A DNA stretch of 33,602 bases from an uncultured Lachnospiraceae bacterium. GTDB lineage: Bacteria > Bacillota > Clostridia > Lachnospirales > Lachnospiraceae. The notes beneath the pieces were generated by a model. It did not search any database. It was not told where the DNA came from and saw nothing but the letters and a program-made list of their open reading frames with translations. Location of the stretch: positions 1 to 33,602 of the forward strand of contig CACWKX010000025.1 of the NCBI GenBank assembly GCA_902761585.1, in the 5' to 3' direction. A program made the translations under genes and the position numbers. Of the stretch, positions 1 to 7,567 are shown piece after piece (the first letter of the stretch is position 1; each line of letters opens with the position of its first letter).

Positions 1-293
1 CTTGCTTGTGTCTTGGTGGTTGTTTGAGCGCTATTACCTTAACACAACGGGAGTCCCTTTTCATGCCCCTTGCAATCCGTCTGAAATTTTACGCTGGCGG
101 ATTCCCTCTCCGGACCTTATACATCACACGACGTCCCTTCTCCGCAGGACGTTTTCGCGTTTATCTTTCATGCATTCATCCTTACTCTCATCAGACGTTA
201 TTCATGACAGCTGCTGTCATCTGTACCGTTCCTTGTCGCCTTCATCTCCCTTGTCACCTTCATCTCATGCTCCGCACTCGATGATGAGCGGTC
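1..293. other. Left-edge stretch with no recognised gene
   Basis: I see no credible gene here. The short open frames have no recognisable domain, low-complexity Ser/Pro/His-rich translations and no good ribosome-binding site. The stretch lies beyond the terminator of the ABC ATPase gene, so it is probably intergenic or the upstream region of a gene outside the window. No RNA gene or riboswitch was recognised. Confidence 0.5.
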
Positions 294-339
294 GCCAGGG
301 GCCATGATATGCGGACAGGCTTGCATCATGGCCCCTGGC
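294..339. repeat. Perfect 15-bp inverted repeat, 16-nt loop
   Basis: The arms at 294-308 (GCCAGGGGCCATGAT) and 325-339 (ATCATGGCCCCTGGC) are exact reverse complements separated by 16 nt. Neither strand shows a T-tract directly after it, so it is not a standard intrinsic terminator. It sits beyond the terminator of the minus-strand ABC ATPase gene and could be a backup 3' structure or a protein-binding palindrome. Confidence 0.7.
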
Positions 340-351
340 TCGTCATCTTCG

Positions 352-386
352 AAAAAAAGGGAGACTTCCCGGATGGAAAGCCTCCC
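352..386 (-). terminator. Rho-independent terminator of the ABC ATPase gene
   Basis: Read on the minus strand, a 12-bp stem (375-386 pairing with 359-370, with two G-T wobbles) and a 4-nt loop are followed by seven T residues (352-358). It lies about 40 bp past the stop codon at 424, so it should end the ugpC/msmK transcript. Confidence 0.85.
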
Positions 387-423
387 TGCCTTATCAGATA
401 TTCAACTCATCAGGCAAAACCGG

Positions 424-1527
424 TCAGTTTGTGATCACCTGCTCGGTCTCCTTGTCAAATACATGAATCTTGGAAGTCTCGATACCGAAGGTCACTTCGC
501 TTCCGGTTCTTGCTTCCGTTCTCGGATTGACGCGTGCGGTCATGTTAGCGCCATTGACGGTGAAGTACAGGAATACCTCTGCGCCGAGCAGCTCATAGAC
601 CTCGATCTTTGCCTTGATCGTAGAGTCGCACTTTGCGACAAGCTCCGGATCATCATCCAGGTGCTCCGGACGGATCCCGAGGACGACCGTCTTTCCGACA
701 TATCCGCCATCCACAATCTTCTTCGACTTCTCAGCCGGAAGATGAACCTTTCCTGCTGCGCCAAGGTCAAGATCGCCGTTCGGAAGAACTTTTGCATCAA
801 GGAAGTTCATCTGCGGAGATCCGATGAATCCTGCCGTGAACAGGTTCGACGGCTTGTTGTACAGATTCTGCGGCGTATCGACCTGCTGCACAACACCATC
901 CTTCATGACGACGATTCTGGTACCAAGGGTCATAGCCTCCGTCTGGTCATGCGTGACATAGATGATGGTTGCACCCAGTCTCTGATGCAGCTTGGAGATC
1001 TCGGTTCTCATCTGGACACGAAGCTTTGCATCCAGGTTGGAGAGCGGCTCATCCATCAGGAAGACCTTCGGGTTACGGACAATTGCACGTCCCATTGCGA
1101 CACGCTGTCTCTGTCCGCCGGAAAGAGCCTTCGGCTTTCTGTCAAGCAGCTTCTCAAGGTCAAGGATCTTTGCAGCATCTCTGACCTTTCTGTCGATCTC
1201 ATCCTTCGGCACCTTTCTCAGCTTCAGAGAGAATGCCATGTTGTCATAAACAGTCATATGCGGATACAGAGCATAGCTCTGGAAGACCATTGCGATATCA
1301 CGATCCTTCGGCTCGACATCGTTCATGACCTTGCCGTCGATCTTCAGCGTACCGGAAGAGATTTCCTCAAGCCCTGCAATCATACGAAGCGTCGTAGACT
1401 TTCCGCATCCGGATGGTCCGACGAAGATGATAAATTCCTTGTCGGCGATATCAAGATTAAAATCCTTCACAGCCTGGAACCCGTTCGGATAAACCTTGTT
1501 GATATGCTCAAGTGATAAGCTTGCCAT
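424..1527 (-). CDS. ugpC: Carbohydrate ABC transporter ATP-binding protein, MsmK/UgpC type
   Basis: This is an ATPase of about 367 residues for CUT1-type sugar or glycerol-3-phosphate importers. It sits on the cytoplasmic face and energises membrane permeases that are not in this window. Visible motifs are Walker A GPSGCGKS (37-44), the Q-loop Gln at 83, the signature LSGGQ (135-139), Walker B VFLMDE (155-160), the H-loop His193 and a C-terminal TOBE/regulatory region with the usual GIRPEH segment. I chose the internal ATG at 1525-1527 over an upstream ATG because GGGAGG lies 6 nt before it and MASLSLEHI matches family N-termini. No permease or binding-protein gene is adjacent. It may therefore be a shared ATPase serving several importers, as MsmX does in Bacillus; the substrate cannot be told. 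A strong terminator follows. Confidence 0.93.
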   Translation of the reverse strand: MASLSLEHINKVYPNGFQAVKDFNLDIADKEFIIFVGPSGCGKSTTLRMIAGLEEISSGTLKIDGKVMNDVEPKDRDIAMVFQSYALYPHMTVYDNMAFSLKLRKVPKDEIDRKVRDAAKILDLEKLLDRKPKALSGGQRQRVAMGRAIVRNPKVFLMDEPLSNLDAKLRVQMRTEISKLHQRLGATIIYVTHDQTEAMTLGTRIVVMKDGVVQQVDTPQNLYNKPSNLFTAGFIGSPQMNFLDAKVLPNGDLDLGAAGKVHLPAEKSKKIVDGGYVGKTVVLGIRPEHLDDDPELVAKCDSTIKAKIEVYELLGAEVFLYFTVNGANMTARVNPRTEARTGSEVTFGIETSKIHVFDKETEQVITN

Positions 1528-1892
1528 AGATAACCTCCCACTTTCTATGAAAAACACTGATCAATGATTACTTTGTAATCCCCCCGCTCAGAATACTCCC
1601 CAAGCGATGTACTCAGTATATCGCGCCTCAAATATTTTAGCTATTGACGAGAAACACAATTTTTCAACGAAGCTGTTGTGCTTCCATCCAAAGAAAACAA
1701 GTGTCCTTCCTGTCAATGTATGAATTGACGAAACAGAACCTCATTTCATAAACAAAATGACGAATCGCCGCATTTTCATATACATTGCCATCAACTCCAC
1801 AGTACCGTATACTGTAAAAGTCCGGGCTTCCGATCAGACGGTTTCTGCGGGATGGCCGGCATATAAAAAAGCGATGACCAGGGAGTTTTGCG
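1528..1892. other. Divergent intergenic region with candidate promoters
   Basis: This non-coding region lies between two divergent genes. For the minus-strand ATPase, a weak candidate is TATACT (1615-1620) with TAGCTA (1638-1643) at 17-bp spacing. For the plus-strand exonuclease, candidates are ATGACG (1757-1762) with TATACA (1779-1784) at 16 bp, or TTGACG (1725-1730) with TAAACA (1749-1754) at 18 bp. None matches consensus well, and no operator or riboswitch was recognised. Confidence 0.35.
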
Positions 1893-2879
1893 ATGAACTA
1901 TATTGTCCTTGACCTTGAATGGAATCAGTGTCCTTCCGGGAAGCGCAGAGAAGATCCGAGTCTTCCATTTGAGATCATCGAAATCGGTGCTGTCCGGATG
2001 GATGAAGGCTTCTGCAGACAGGATGAATTCCATGAGATCATTCGCCCTGTCCTGTACAAGACCCTTCATCACTGTACACGCAGCGTGATTCATATGACAG
2101 AGGCGGATTTTATCGGAAAGCGCTCATTTCCGGAAGTCTTTCCTGATTTTCTTGCCTGGTGCGGAGAGGATCCTGTGTTCTGTACATGGGGCCCCGGGGA
2201 TCTCACTGAGCTCGAGCGGAATGTCTCCTGGCACATACGGAAGAAAAATCTTCCGGAAAGCTGGCCGTTCCCGTTTCCCTTTTTCTTCCGTGATGTTCAG
2301 AAGATTTTTTCCTATGTATATGAAGACCACAAGGAACGGCGATCCCTGAAATGGGCTGTCCAGTATCTGAACCTTCCGCAGGATGAAGCCTTCCACGATG
2401 CCTTCTCCGACGCTGTCTATACAGCCGAGGTTCTCCGGAAGCTTCCCCGGCAGACGGTGGAGGAGTATACCTCCATCGACACCTACATCACGCCAAAGTG
2501 CCGCAGGGAAGAAATTTATGTCAATTACGGCACCTACCGCAAGTTTATATCAAGATCATTCAAAAACCGGGATGACGTGATGAAGGATCCTGTCGTGATC
2601 TCCACCTGCTGTCCTGTCTGCGGCAGGAAGCTCCGAAGAAAGATCCGCTGGTTCTCTGAGAATGGGAAAAATTATCTGTCCGTCGCCATCTGTCCGGAGC
2701 ATGGACTTGTGAAGGGAAAGATCAGAATCCGTCAGAATACAGACAGTGAATGGTTTGTCATTAAAACCATCCGCCCGATTACAGATGAAGAATATGAAAA
2801 AGTCCGCCGCAGAAAGGAATCGGTTCAGCAGAAGCGGCGGACCAGACGTGCAGCACATAACGTTTTCACACTTCCCTGA
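1893..2879 (+). CDS. DEDDh 3'-5' exonuclease with C-terminal zinc-ribbon-like motif
   Basis: This 328-residue protein is a predicted cytoplasmic 3'-5' exonuclease of the DnaQ/ERI-1 (RNase T/KapD-like) superfamily. Exo I is DLE (D7, E9), an Exo II candidate Asp is D103, and Exo III is HDAFSDA with H168 and D173, giving a DEDDh-type active site. The residue spacing of Exo II is my reading. The C-terminal third carries CPVC (240-243) and CPEH (267-270), a possible metal-binding knuckle after the nuclease domain. The basic tail is rich in Lys and Arg. The start is supported by AGGGAG about 9 nt upstream. Its 3' end overlaps the convergent gene by 14 bp. The substrate, RNA or DNA, cannot be decided from sequence. 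Confidence 0.8.
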   Translation: MNYIVLDLEWNQCPSGKRREDPSLPFEIIEIGAVRMDEGFCRQDEFHEIIRPVLYKTLHHCTRSVIHMTEADFIGKRSFPEVFPDFLAWCGEDPVFCTWGPGDLTELERNVSWHIRKKNLPESWPFPFPFFFRDVQKIFSYVYEDHKERRSLKWAVQYLNLPQDEAFHDAFSDAVYTAEVLRKLPRQTVEEYTSIDTYITPKCRREEIYVNYGTYRKFISRSFKNRDDVMKDPVVISTCCPVCGRKLRRKIRWFSENGKNYLSVAICPEHGLVKGKIRIRQNTDSEWFVIKTIRPITDEEYEKVRRRKESVQQKRRTRRAAHNVFTLP

Positions 2880-3603
2880 ATTCGTCCAGAAGTGTGTCGA
2901 TGGATGAAAGGAGACTCTCAACCTTCCCGAACCAGGCATCCGGATTCTTCGGACTCTGCATATCCTCCTCGATTTTATACAGTTCATTCCGGATCCGCTC
3001 GATATGGTGCATTCCGGATCCGCCTTCGTACAGGCGGCTGCGGGCACGTGCATTTTCCTGGGGTGATTTCCGCTGAATGCCGATCTCAAGGTCCGGCTGA
3101 ATCCCAATAAAACGGTATGTCACAGAAGGCGAGCTGTGATTCATCAGATCCTGAATATAGTAGATGTCTCCTGTCCTTCTGTAATACCGCCAGGCAAATG
3201 TTTTCCGCATCGTCGCCGCACAGAGCTCCGGCTGGCCTGCCTTGCTTCCAGCCTGTTTCAAGACCCGGTAGGCCTGCTCTCTGGAAAGTGGCTGCGCTGT
3301 GCGCTTTCCATACCCGCAGATCAGGTAGCTCTCCTCGTCTTTTCCTTTGGTAAAATCATCGATCACCGTTCTCAGATCAGCGGGAATATAAAACGCACGC
3401 TTGACGTCCCGTGTTCCGATCGATGACGTAATGAAGTCTTTTCCTCTGACTTCCCGAACCCTCAGATTCAGGATTTCCTGAAGCTGGAGCCCTGTCCCGA
3501 TCCCTACAAGAAACAGAACCAGATACTTTTGATCGATCTTTTCCAGTTCACTGCAGATGCGCTGAATTGACATCTCATCCTTGATGGGCGCTACCCATTT
3601 CAT
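2866..3603 (-). CDS. Tyrosine-recombinase-fold protein with degenerate active site
   Basis: This 245-residue protein aligns by eye with the catalytic domain of lambda-integrase-type recombinases. Residues 25-50 correspond to box I, 128-136 to box II (CAATMRKTF) and 151-168 to the HSSPSVT segment. No N-terminal core-binding domain is present. Key residues are changed: box I Arg is Gln40 (TGLQLQE instead of TGLRxxE), the box II His is Ala130, and the nucleophile Tyr is Phe165 (YRFIGI instead of xRYIGI). Arg133 and His156 remain. About 65 C-terminal residues form a charged, probably helical extension. AAAGGA precedes the ATG by 6 nt. The start lies 37 bp after the D,D-carboxypeptidase stop, so the two are probably cotranscribed. 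I infer a DNA-binding role without recombination; the biological role is unknown. Confidence 0.75.
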   Translation of the reverse strand: MKWVAPIKDEMSIQRICSELEKIDQKYLVLFLVGIGTGLQLQEILNLRVREVRGKDFITSSIGTRDVKRAFYIPADLRTVIDDFTKGKDEESYLICGYGKRTAQPLSREQAYRVLKQAGSKAGQPELCAATMRKTFAWRYYRRTGDIYYIQDLMNHSSPSVTYRFIGIQPDLEIGIQRKSPQENARARSRLYEGGSGMHHIERIRNELYKIEEDMQSPKNPDAWFGKVESLLSSIDTLLDEFREV

Positions 3604-3640
3604 TTCCGAATCCTTTCAGAACATATTCTGCTTCTTCCGT

Positions 3641-5416
3641 TTACTGCTTCTTCATCGCCTGGCGCAGCTCCTCCTCAATCTCGGCAGTTGTCTTTTCTTC
3701 GATCTCCTGCTCCCTCTTTCTGGCCTCCTCCTGCGCCTGATGCATCTTTTTCCTCAAACGGTAATTCCGTGTGGAGCGAACCAGCAGAATCAGGATGAGG
3801 AGAAGGACAGCCAGCAGAATTGTTCCAACCGAGAGAATGATCGCTGTCTTATGCGTTTCCCAGAAACTCAGACGTCTCTGATCCAGATTCTGGACGTAGC
3901 TGCTGACATTCTGCCATACCTTTTCATTGGTCAGCTGGGCAGCCTCCTGCTTGTCGCCCGTCTCCCCCTCGTCCGCTTTCAGCGTGACACTGACACTGAC
4001 CTGCCAGGCACTTGTCAGATTTAGGTTCAGAGGACTCACCGAAACATGGCGGCTCCCGACCGGCCAGCCGCCCAGTGTATAGTAAACGGCTCCTTCCGTC
4101 GGCTGGATATCTGCTGGCTGTCCGCAGATTGTTCCATACTCACCAGCGAGTGTATTGGTACCGTCGGCTCCCCTGAACGGTGCTGTCTGCACCGCAGTTT
4201 TGTCTGTCCCTGCCGGAACCGTCACCAGCCCGGAGCCTTTGATGTCGGCAATCTTCTGGGAAAGCTCCGGCGATTCCAGATCCGCGCCGGCTCCAAGGTA
4301 ATGAACACCCATTGCGTCCGCCAGTGTTATTTCCGCCTTCTGAGTATCTGCCTGAATGTGCGCAAACTTTTCAAACCCGTAGTTCAGAAGATCTGCTGTC
4401 TCCCGGTAATTCTGCGGGGCGCCGTTGCCATGAAGAAGAACACAGACAAGCCGCTTTCCATCCTTCTCACCGAAGGTGACAAGGGTATTCCAGGCGCTCT
4501 CCGTAAAGCCGGTCTTTCCGCCTGTACACACGTCATCGTAATAATCACTGTCCGTCTGAATCATCTTGTGATGATTGGCAAACACTCTGGAATCCGCCGT
4601 CATGTTGGTCGGCTTGATCTCGTACTCTTTCGTGGCGATCAGTTTTCGAAAATTTTCATTATCATAAGCCGCCGCCGCAATCAGTGCAAAATCACGCGCA
4701 CAGGTATAATGATCGTCGTTCGGCAGACCGCTTGGATTTGTAAAATGGCTCACCGTGCAGCCAAGCTCCTGCGCCTTCTGATTCATCAGATCTGCAAATG
4801 CACCGACAGACCCTGAGATATGAACTGCAAGTGCATTCGCCGCATCATTCGCAGACTCCAGCATCAGCGCATACAGCGCATCCCGGACGGATATCTGTTC
4901 ACCCTCCTGAAGCGCAATATTAGACGCATTGTCATCCAGGTCATAGACAGCTGACGTGCAGGTGATCGTATCATCCAGACTCGCATGCTCGAGCGTCAAA
5001 AGCGCCGTCAGAATCTTTGTAATAGAAGCAGGATAAAGCTTTCTCTGAATGTTTTTTGCATACAGGAACGCACCCGTGTCCAGATCCATGACGATACCGG
5101 CTGAAGCCTGGATGGCCTCACCCTGCGGCCAGCCTGAGATATCATTGGTCTGGACCGGCTCATAGTATTCATCCGGAATAAATTCCTCCTCCGAACTGTC
5201 CTGGCTGTCTCCGCTGTCGTCGCTGATGACCGTATCCGAAGACCCATCAGAAACAGCATCCTGAGGTGTCTGATCGTCTGTAACATCCGAAGCTGCATTG
5301 TCATCCGTCACAACGGCGGCGTCTTCCGCATAGGCCAGTCCGGCTGTTCCGGATCCAGCGGCCAGTATGGCAGAAAGAACGAAGACTGTAATCTGCTTGA
5401 TCCACTTTGCTTTCAT
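3641..5416 (-). CDS. D-alanyl-D-alanine carboxypeptidase (peptidase S11)
   Basis: This extracytoplasmic serine peptidase of about 591 residues trims the terminal D-Ala from peptidoglycan pentapeptides. Motifs are SITK (131-134, nucleophile Ser131), SAN (188-190) and KTG (301-303). An N-terminal signal peptide (about 1-30, ending AYA) is followed by an Asp/Ser-rich linker (31-80). After the catalytic domain and a beta-rich C-terminal region comes a strong transmembrane helix (524-546), then about 45 charged residues with coiled-coil character. That gives a C-terminal anchor with a cytoplasmic tail, not the amphipathic helix of classical PBP5. The ATG at 5414-5416 was chosen because AAGGGG lies 6 nt upstream and a signal peptide follows directly. 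It starts 10 bp after gatD, which suggests cotranscription. Confidence 0.92.
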   Translation of the reverse strand: MKAKWIKQITVFVLSAILAAGSGTAGLAYAEDAAVVTDDNAASDVTDDQTPQDAVSDGSSDTVISDDSGDSQDSSEEEFIPDEYYEPVQTNDISGWPQGEAIQASAGIVMDLDTGAFLYAKNIQRKLYPASITKILTALLTLEHASLDDTITCTSAVYDLDDNASNIALQEGEQISVRDALYALMLESANDAANALAVHISGSVGAFADLMNQKAQELGCTVSHFTNPSGLPNDDHYTCARDFALIAAAAYDNENFRKLIATKEYEIKPTNMTADSRVFANHHKMIQTDSDYYDDVCTGGKTGFTESAWNTLVTFGEKDGKRLVCVLLHGNGAPQNYRETADLLNYGFEKFAHIQADTQKAEITLADAMGVHYLGAGADLESPELSQKIADIKGSGLVTVPAGTDKTAVQTAPFRGADGTNTLAGEYGTICGQPADIQPTEGAVYYTLGGWPVGSRHVSVSPLNLNLTSAWQVSVSVTLKADEGETGDKQEAAQLTNEKVWQNVSSYVQNLDQRRLSFWETHKTAIILSVGTILLAVLLLILILLVRSTRNYRLRKKMHQAQEEARKREQEIEEKTTAEIEEELRQAMKKQ

Positions 5417-5426
5417 GAATATCCCC

Positions 5427-6158
5427 TTACGAATCAGATGAACCCGCAAACCGCCTTACAATATACGCATTTGCCTCTCTCTCCTCATGGTCATCGAGAG
5501 GCTGAAGCGTCCCTTCATATCCCCGTCTTCTCAGTGCCCGCAGAAGCAGGTCATCGCAGACATGTGGATTCTTCGGCAGCAGCGGCCCGTGAAGGTAGGT
5601 TCCGATCACGTTGCGGTATATGACACCTTCCTCATGATCCATGCCATTGTTGCCATAGCCGAAGATGACCTTTCCGAACGGCTCGACACCCTCCCCCAGA
5701 TGTGTTCTGCCGCCATGGTTTTCAAACCCGACAACCGGATACGGATAGCGGTCATTCTTCAGAACAATATTGGATATCAGCCTCGGGGATCCCTGCTCTG
5801 TATACAGATCTGCCAGATGCAGTCCCTCCATCTTCCCATCCGGTGTGTTGTAATAATGGCCAAGCAGCTGGTACCCGCCGCAGACTGCAATTGTCGTCCC
5901 GCCATCCTCGACATAATCTCTGAAATCCTTCTGAATCTGCTGGAGCTTCCTGCAGACAATCATCTGTTCCCGGTCAGATCCTCCTCCGAGCAGAACGATG
6001 TCAAGATCCGAGAAATCAACCCTGTCATCGATGCAGAAACGTCGGACTTCCACATCAAAGCCGCGCCAGACAAGGCGCATCTTCAGGCACTGAATATTTC
6101 CCCTGTCCCCGTACAGGTTCAGAAGATCCGGATACAGGTGGCCGATTGTAAGCTTCAT
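5427..6158 (-). CDS. gatD: Lipid II isoglutaminyl synthase, glutamine amidotransferase subunit GatD
   Basis: This 243-residue CobB/CobQ-type class I glutaminase subunit releases ammonia from glutamine for MurT, which amidates the alpha-carboxyl of D-Glu in lipid II. The nucleophile is Cys93 in AVCGGYQLLG and the partner His is His190 in GTYLHGPLL, close to the positions known for the pneumococcal enzyme. The N-terminus contains the LYPDLLNLYGDRGN segment typical of GatD. The gene overlaps murT by 4 bp (ATGA at 6155-6158), the translational coupling expected for a two-subunit enzyme. It is followed 10 bp later by the D,D-carboxypeptidase gene. Confidence 0.95.
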   Translation of the reverse strand: MKLTIGHLYPDLLNLYGDRGNIQCLKMRLVWRGFDVEVRRFCIDDRVDFSDLDIVLLGGGSDREQMIVCRKLQQIQKDFRDYVEDGGTTIAVCGGYQLLGHYYNTPDGKMEGLHLADLYTEQGSPRLISNIVLKNDRYPYPVVGFENHGGRTHLGEGVEPFGKVIFGYGNNGMDHEEGVIYRNVIGTYLHGPLLPKNPHVCDDLLLRALRRRGYEGTLQPLDDHEEREANAYIVRRFAGSSDS

Positions 6159-7537
6159 CTTGCACCCTCCCTTCGGCCTTCCATTTCCCCGAGCATTTTA
6201 TGCGTACTGTAGAGTGCCGTGTAATTGACCAGTACATACAGATTCCCGCAGCCGTCCTTCAGCCGCTTTTCGATGGCTGTCCGCACGTCCGCCTCAAGAT
6301 CGGCATGGATTCCGACATACTTCAGACGGAGCCGCATATCCTGACACCTCAGACCGGAGACCGTGATGGAACGTATGCGCTCATCCGCAAACCGGTCGAA
6401 ATCGACATCCCACAGCCAGGATATATCTGTTCCGTCCTGTGCGTTGTCGTTAATGACAATGATCAGATCCTTCGGACTCTCATCCTCCATAACGGAAGAG
6501 ATGTTTTGGTTGAAGCCGGCAGGATTCTTCGCCAGGTTCAGCAATACCGTGGACGCTCCAATCCGAAACAGTTCATTCCGTCCGAACTCCGGCCTGTACT
6601 TTTTCAGCATCTCATCAAAGTGATCCGTCTTCAAGCCGCAGGTCCGGACCGCCGCATAGCAGGCCAGGATATTGTAAATGTTATAAAATCCTCTGTAGGA
6701 AGCCTCGATATGCCGCTGCGGCAGCTGATCTTTCCCCGCCGCAGCGCGCTGCACAACATCAAAGGAAAGACCCCCCTTCAGGCTGATGCGGCAGGCGTCA
6801 AAGTCCACATCCGGCCGCCTGAACCCACAGTGCGGGCAATGGTAGATGCCCAGCTGGCTAAAATGATAGAAGTCATAGACCAGACGATGTCCGCATTGCT
6901 TGCAGAACTGGCCTTCCCGGATTTCATGGTCATCCTCTCTGTGAAAAACTTGTTCAGAAATGCCATATGTCACAACCTTGTGACCGCTTTCAAGCGCCAG
7001 ATAGCTGCTCAGCGAGTCATCGGCATTGACAATGATGGTCATGTCCGGTGCCATGTCCATGGCTTCCTTCAGAAGGTTCATCGTGATGTCAATCTCGCCG
7101 TAGCGGTCCAGCTGGTCGCGAAACAGATTCGTCAGCACCATATAATCCGGCTTCATATGGGGAAAAACCCGCTTCGCGGAGGCTTCGTCGACTTCAATGA
7201 CAGCATTGTCGGCATCCAGCTTTCCCGATACCTTCGAAGCCAGCACAAATGCAGCCGCCACGCCCATCAACATATTGGATCCGGTGTGATTGCAGACGAC
7301 CTTTCTCCCCTCCGCCTCATATGCAGAGCAGATCAGATTATTCGTCGTTGTCTTCCCATTCGTTCCACAGGTGACAATGATCTCACCCCGCACCTGGCCA
7401 GACAGTTTCTTCAGTATGCCCGGGTCAATCTTCATGGCCAGCTTCCCGGCCATCGTGACCCCCTGTTTTCCGGCGATCTTGCAGGCAAAGCTCAGAAGCT
7501 TTGCGGATGCGATCGCAAGCGATGTGCGAAATCCCAT
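6155..7537 (-). CDS. murT: Lipid II isoglutaminyl synthase, Mur-ligase-like subunit MurT
   Basis: This 460-residue Mur-ligase-family subunit pairs with GatD to convert D-Glu to D-isoGln in the lipid II stem peptide at the inner face of the membrane. The ATP-binding loop is CGTNGKTTT (57-65). A four-cysteine knuckle (CKQC and CPHC) lies in the insertion of the middle domain, as in staphylococcal MurT. The C-terminal DUF1727 domain includes the DISWLWDVDF segment, which contributes an Asp to the GatD active site in the known complex. GGAGGAG sits 5 nt before the ATG. The gene starts 30 bp after the lipoprotein stop and overlaps gatD by 4 bp. Confidence 0.95.
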   Translation of the reverse strand: MGFRTSLAIASAKLLSFACKIAGKQGVTMAGKLAMKIDPGILKKLSGQVRGEIIVTCGTNGKTTTNNLICSAYEAEGRKVVCNHTGSNMLMGVAAAFVLASKVSGKLDADNAVIEVDEASAKRVFPHMKPDYMVLTNLFRDQLDRYGEIDITMNLLKEAMDMAPDMTIIVNADDSLSSYLALESGHKVVTYGISEQVFHREDDHEIREGQFCKQCGHRLVYDFYHFSQLGIYHCPHCGFRRPDVDFDACRISLKGGLSFDVVQRAAAGKDQLPQRHIEASYRGFYNIYNILACYAAVRTCGLKTDHFDEMLKKYRPEFGRNELFRIGASTVLLNLAKNPAGFNQNISSVMEDESPKDLIIVINDNAQDGTDISWLWDVDFDRFADERIRSITVSGLRCQDMRLRLKYVGIHADLEADVRTAIEKRLKDGCGNLYVLVNYTALYSTHKMLGEMEGRREGAR

Positions 7538-7567
7538 AGCACTCCTCCGGCGCCCGCGCCTGGTTCA

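Noticed and set aside
304..1515. 403-residue plus-strand open frame opposite the ABC ATPase
   Set aside because: It is the antisense shadow of the well-supported ugpC/msmK gene, with no recognisable domain.
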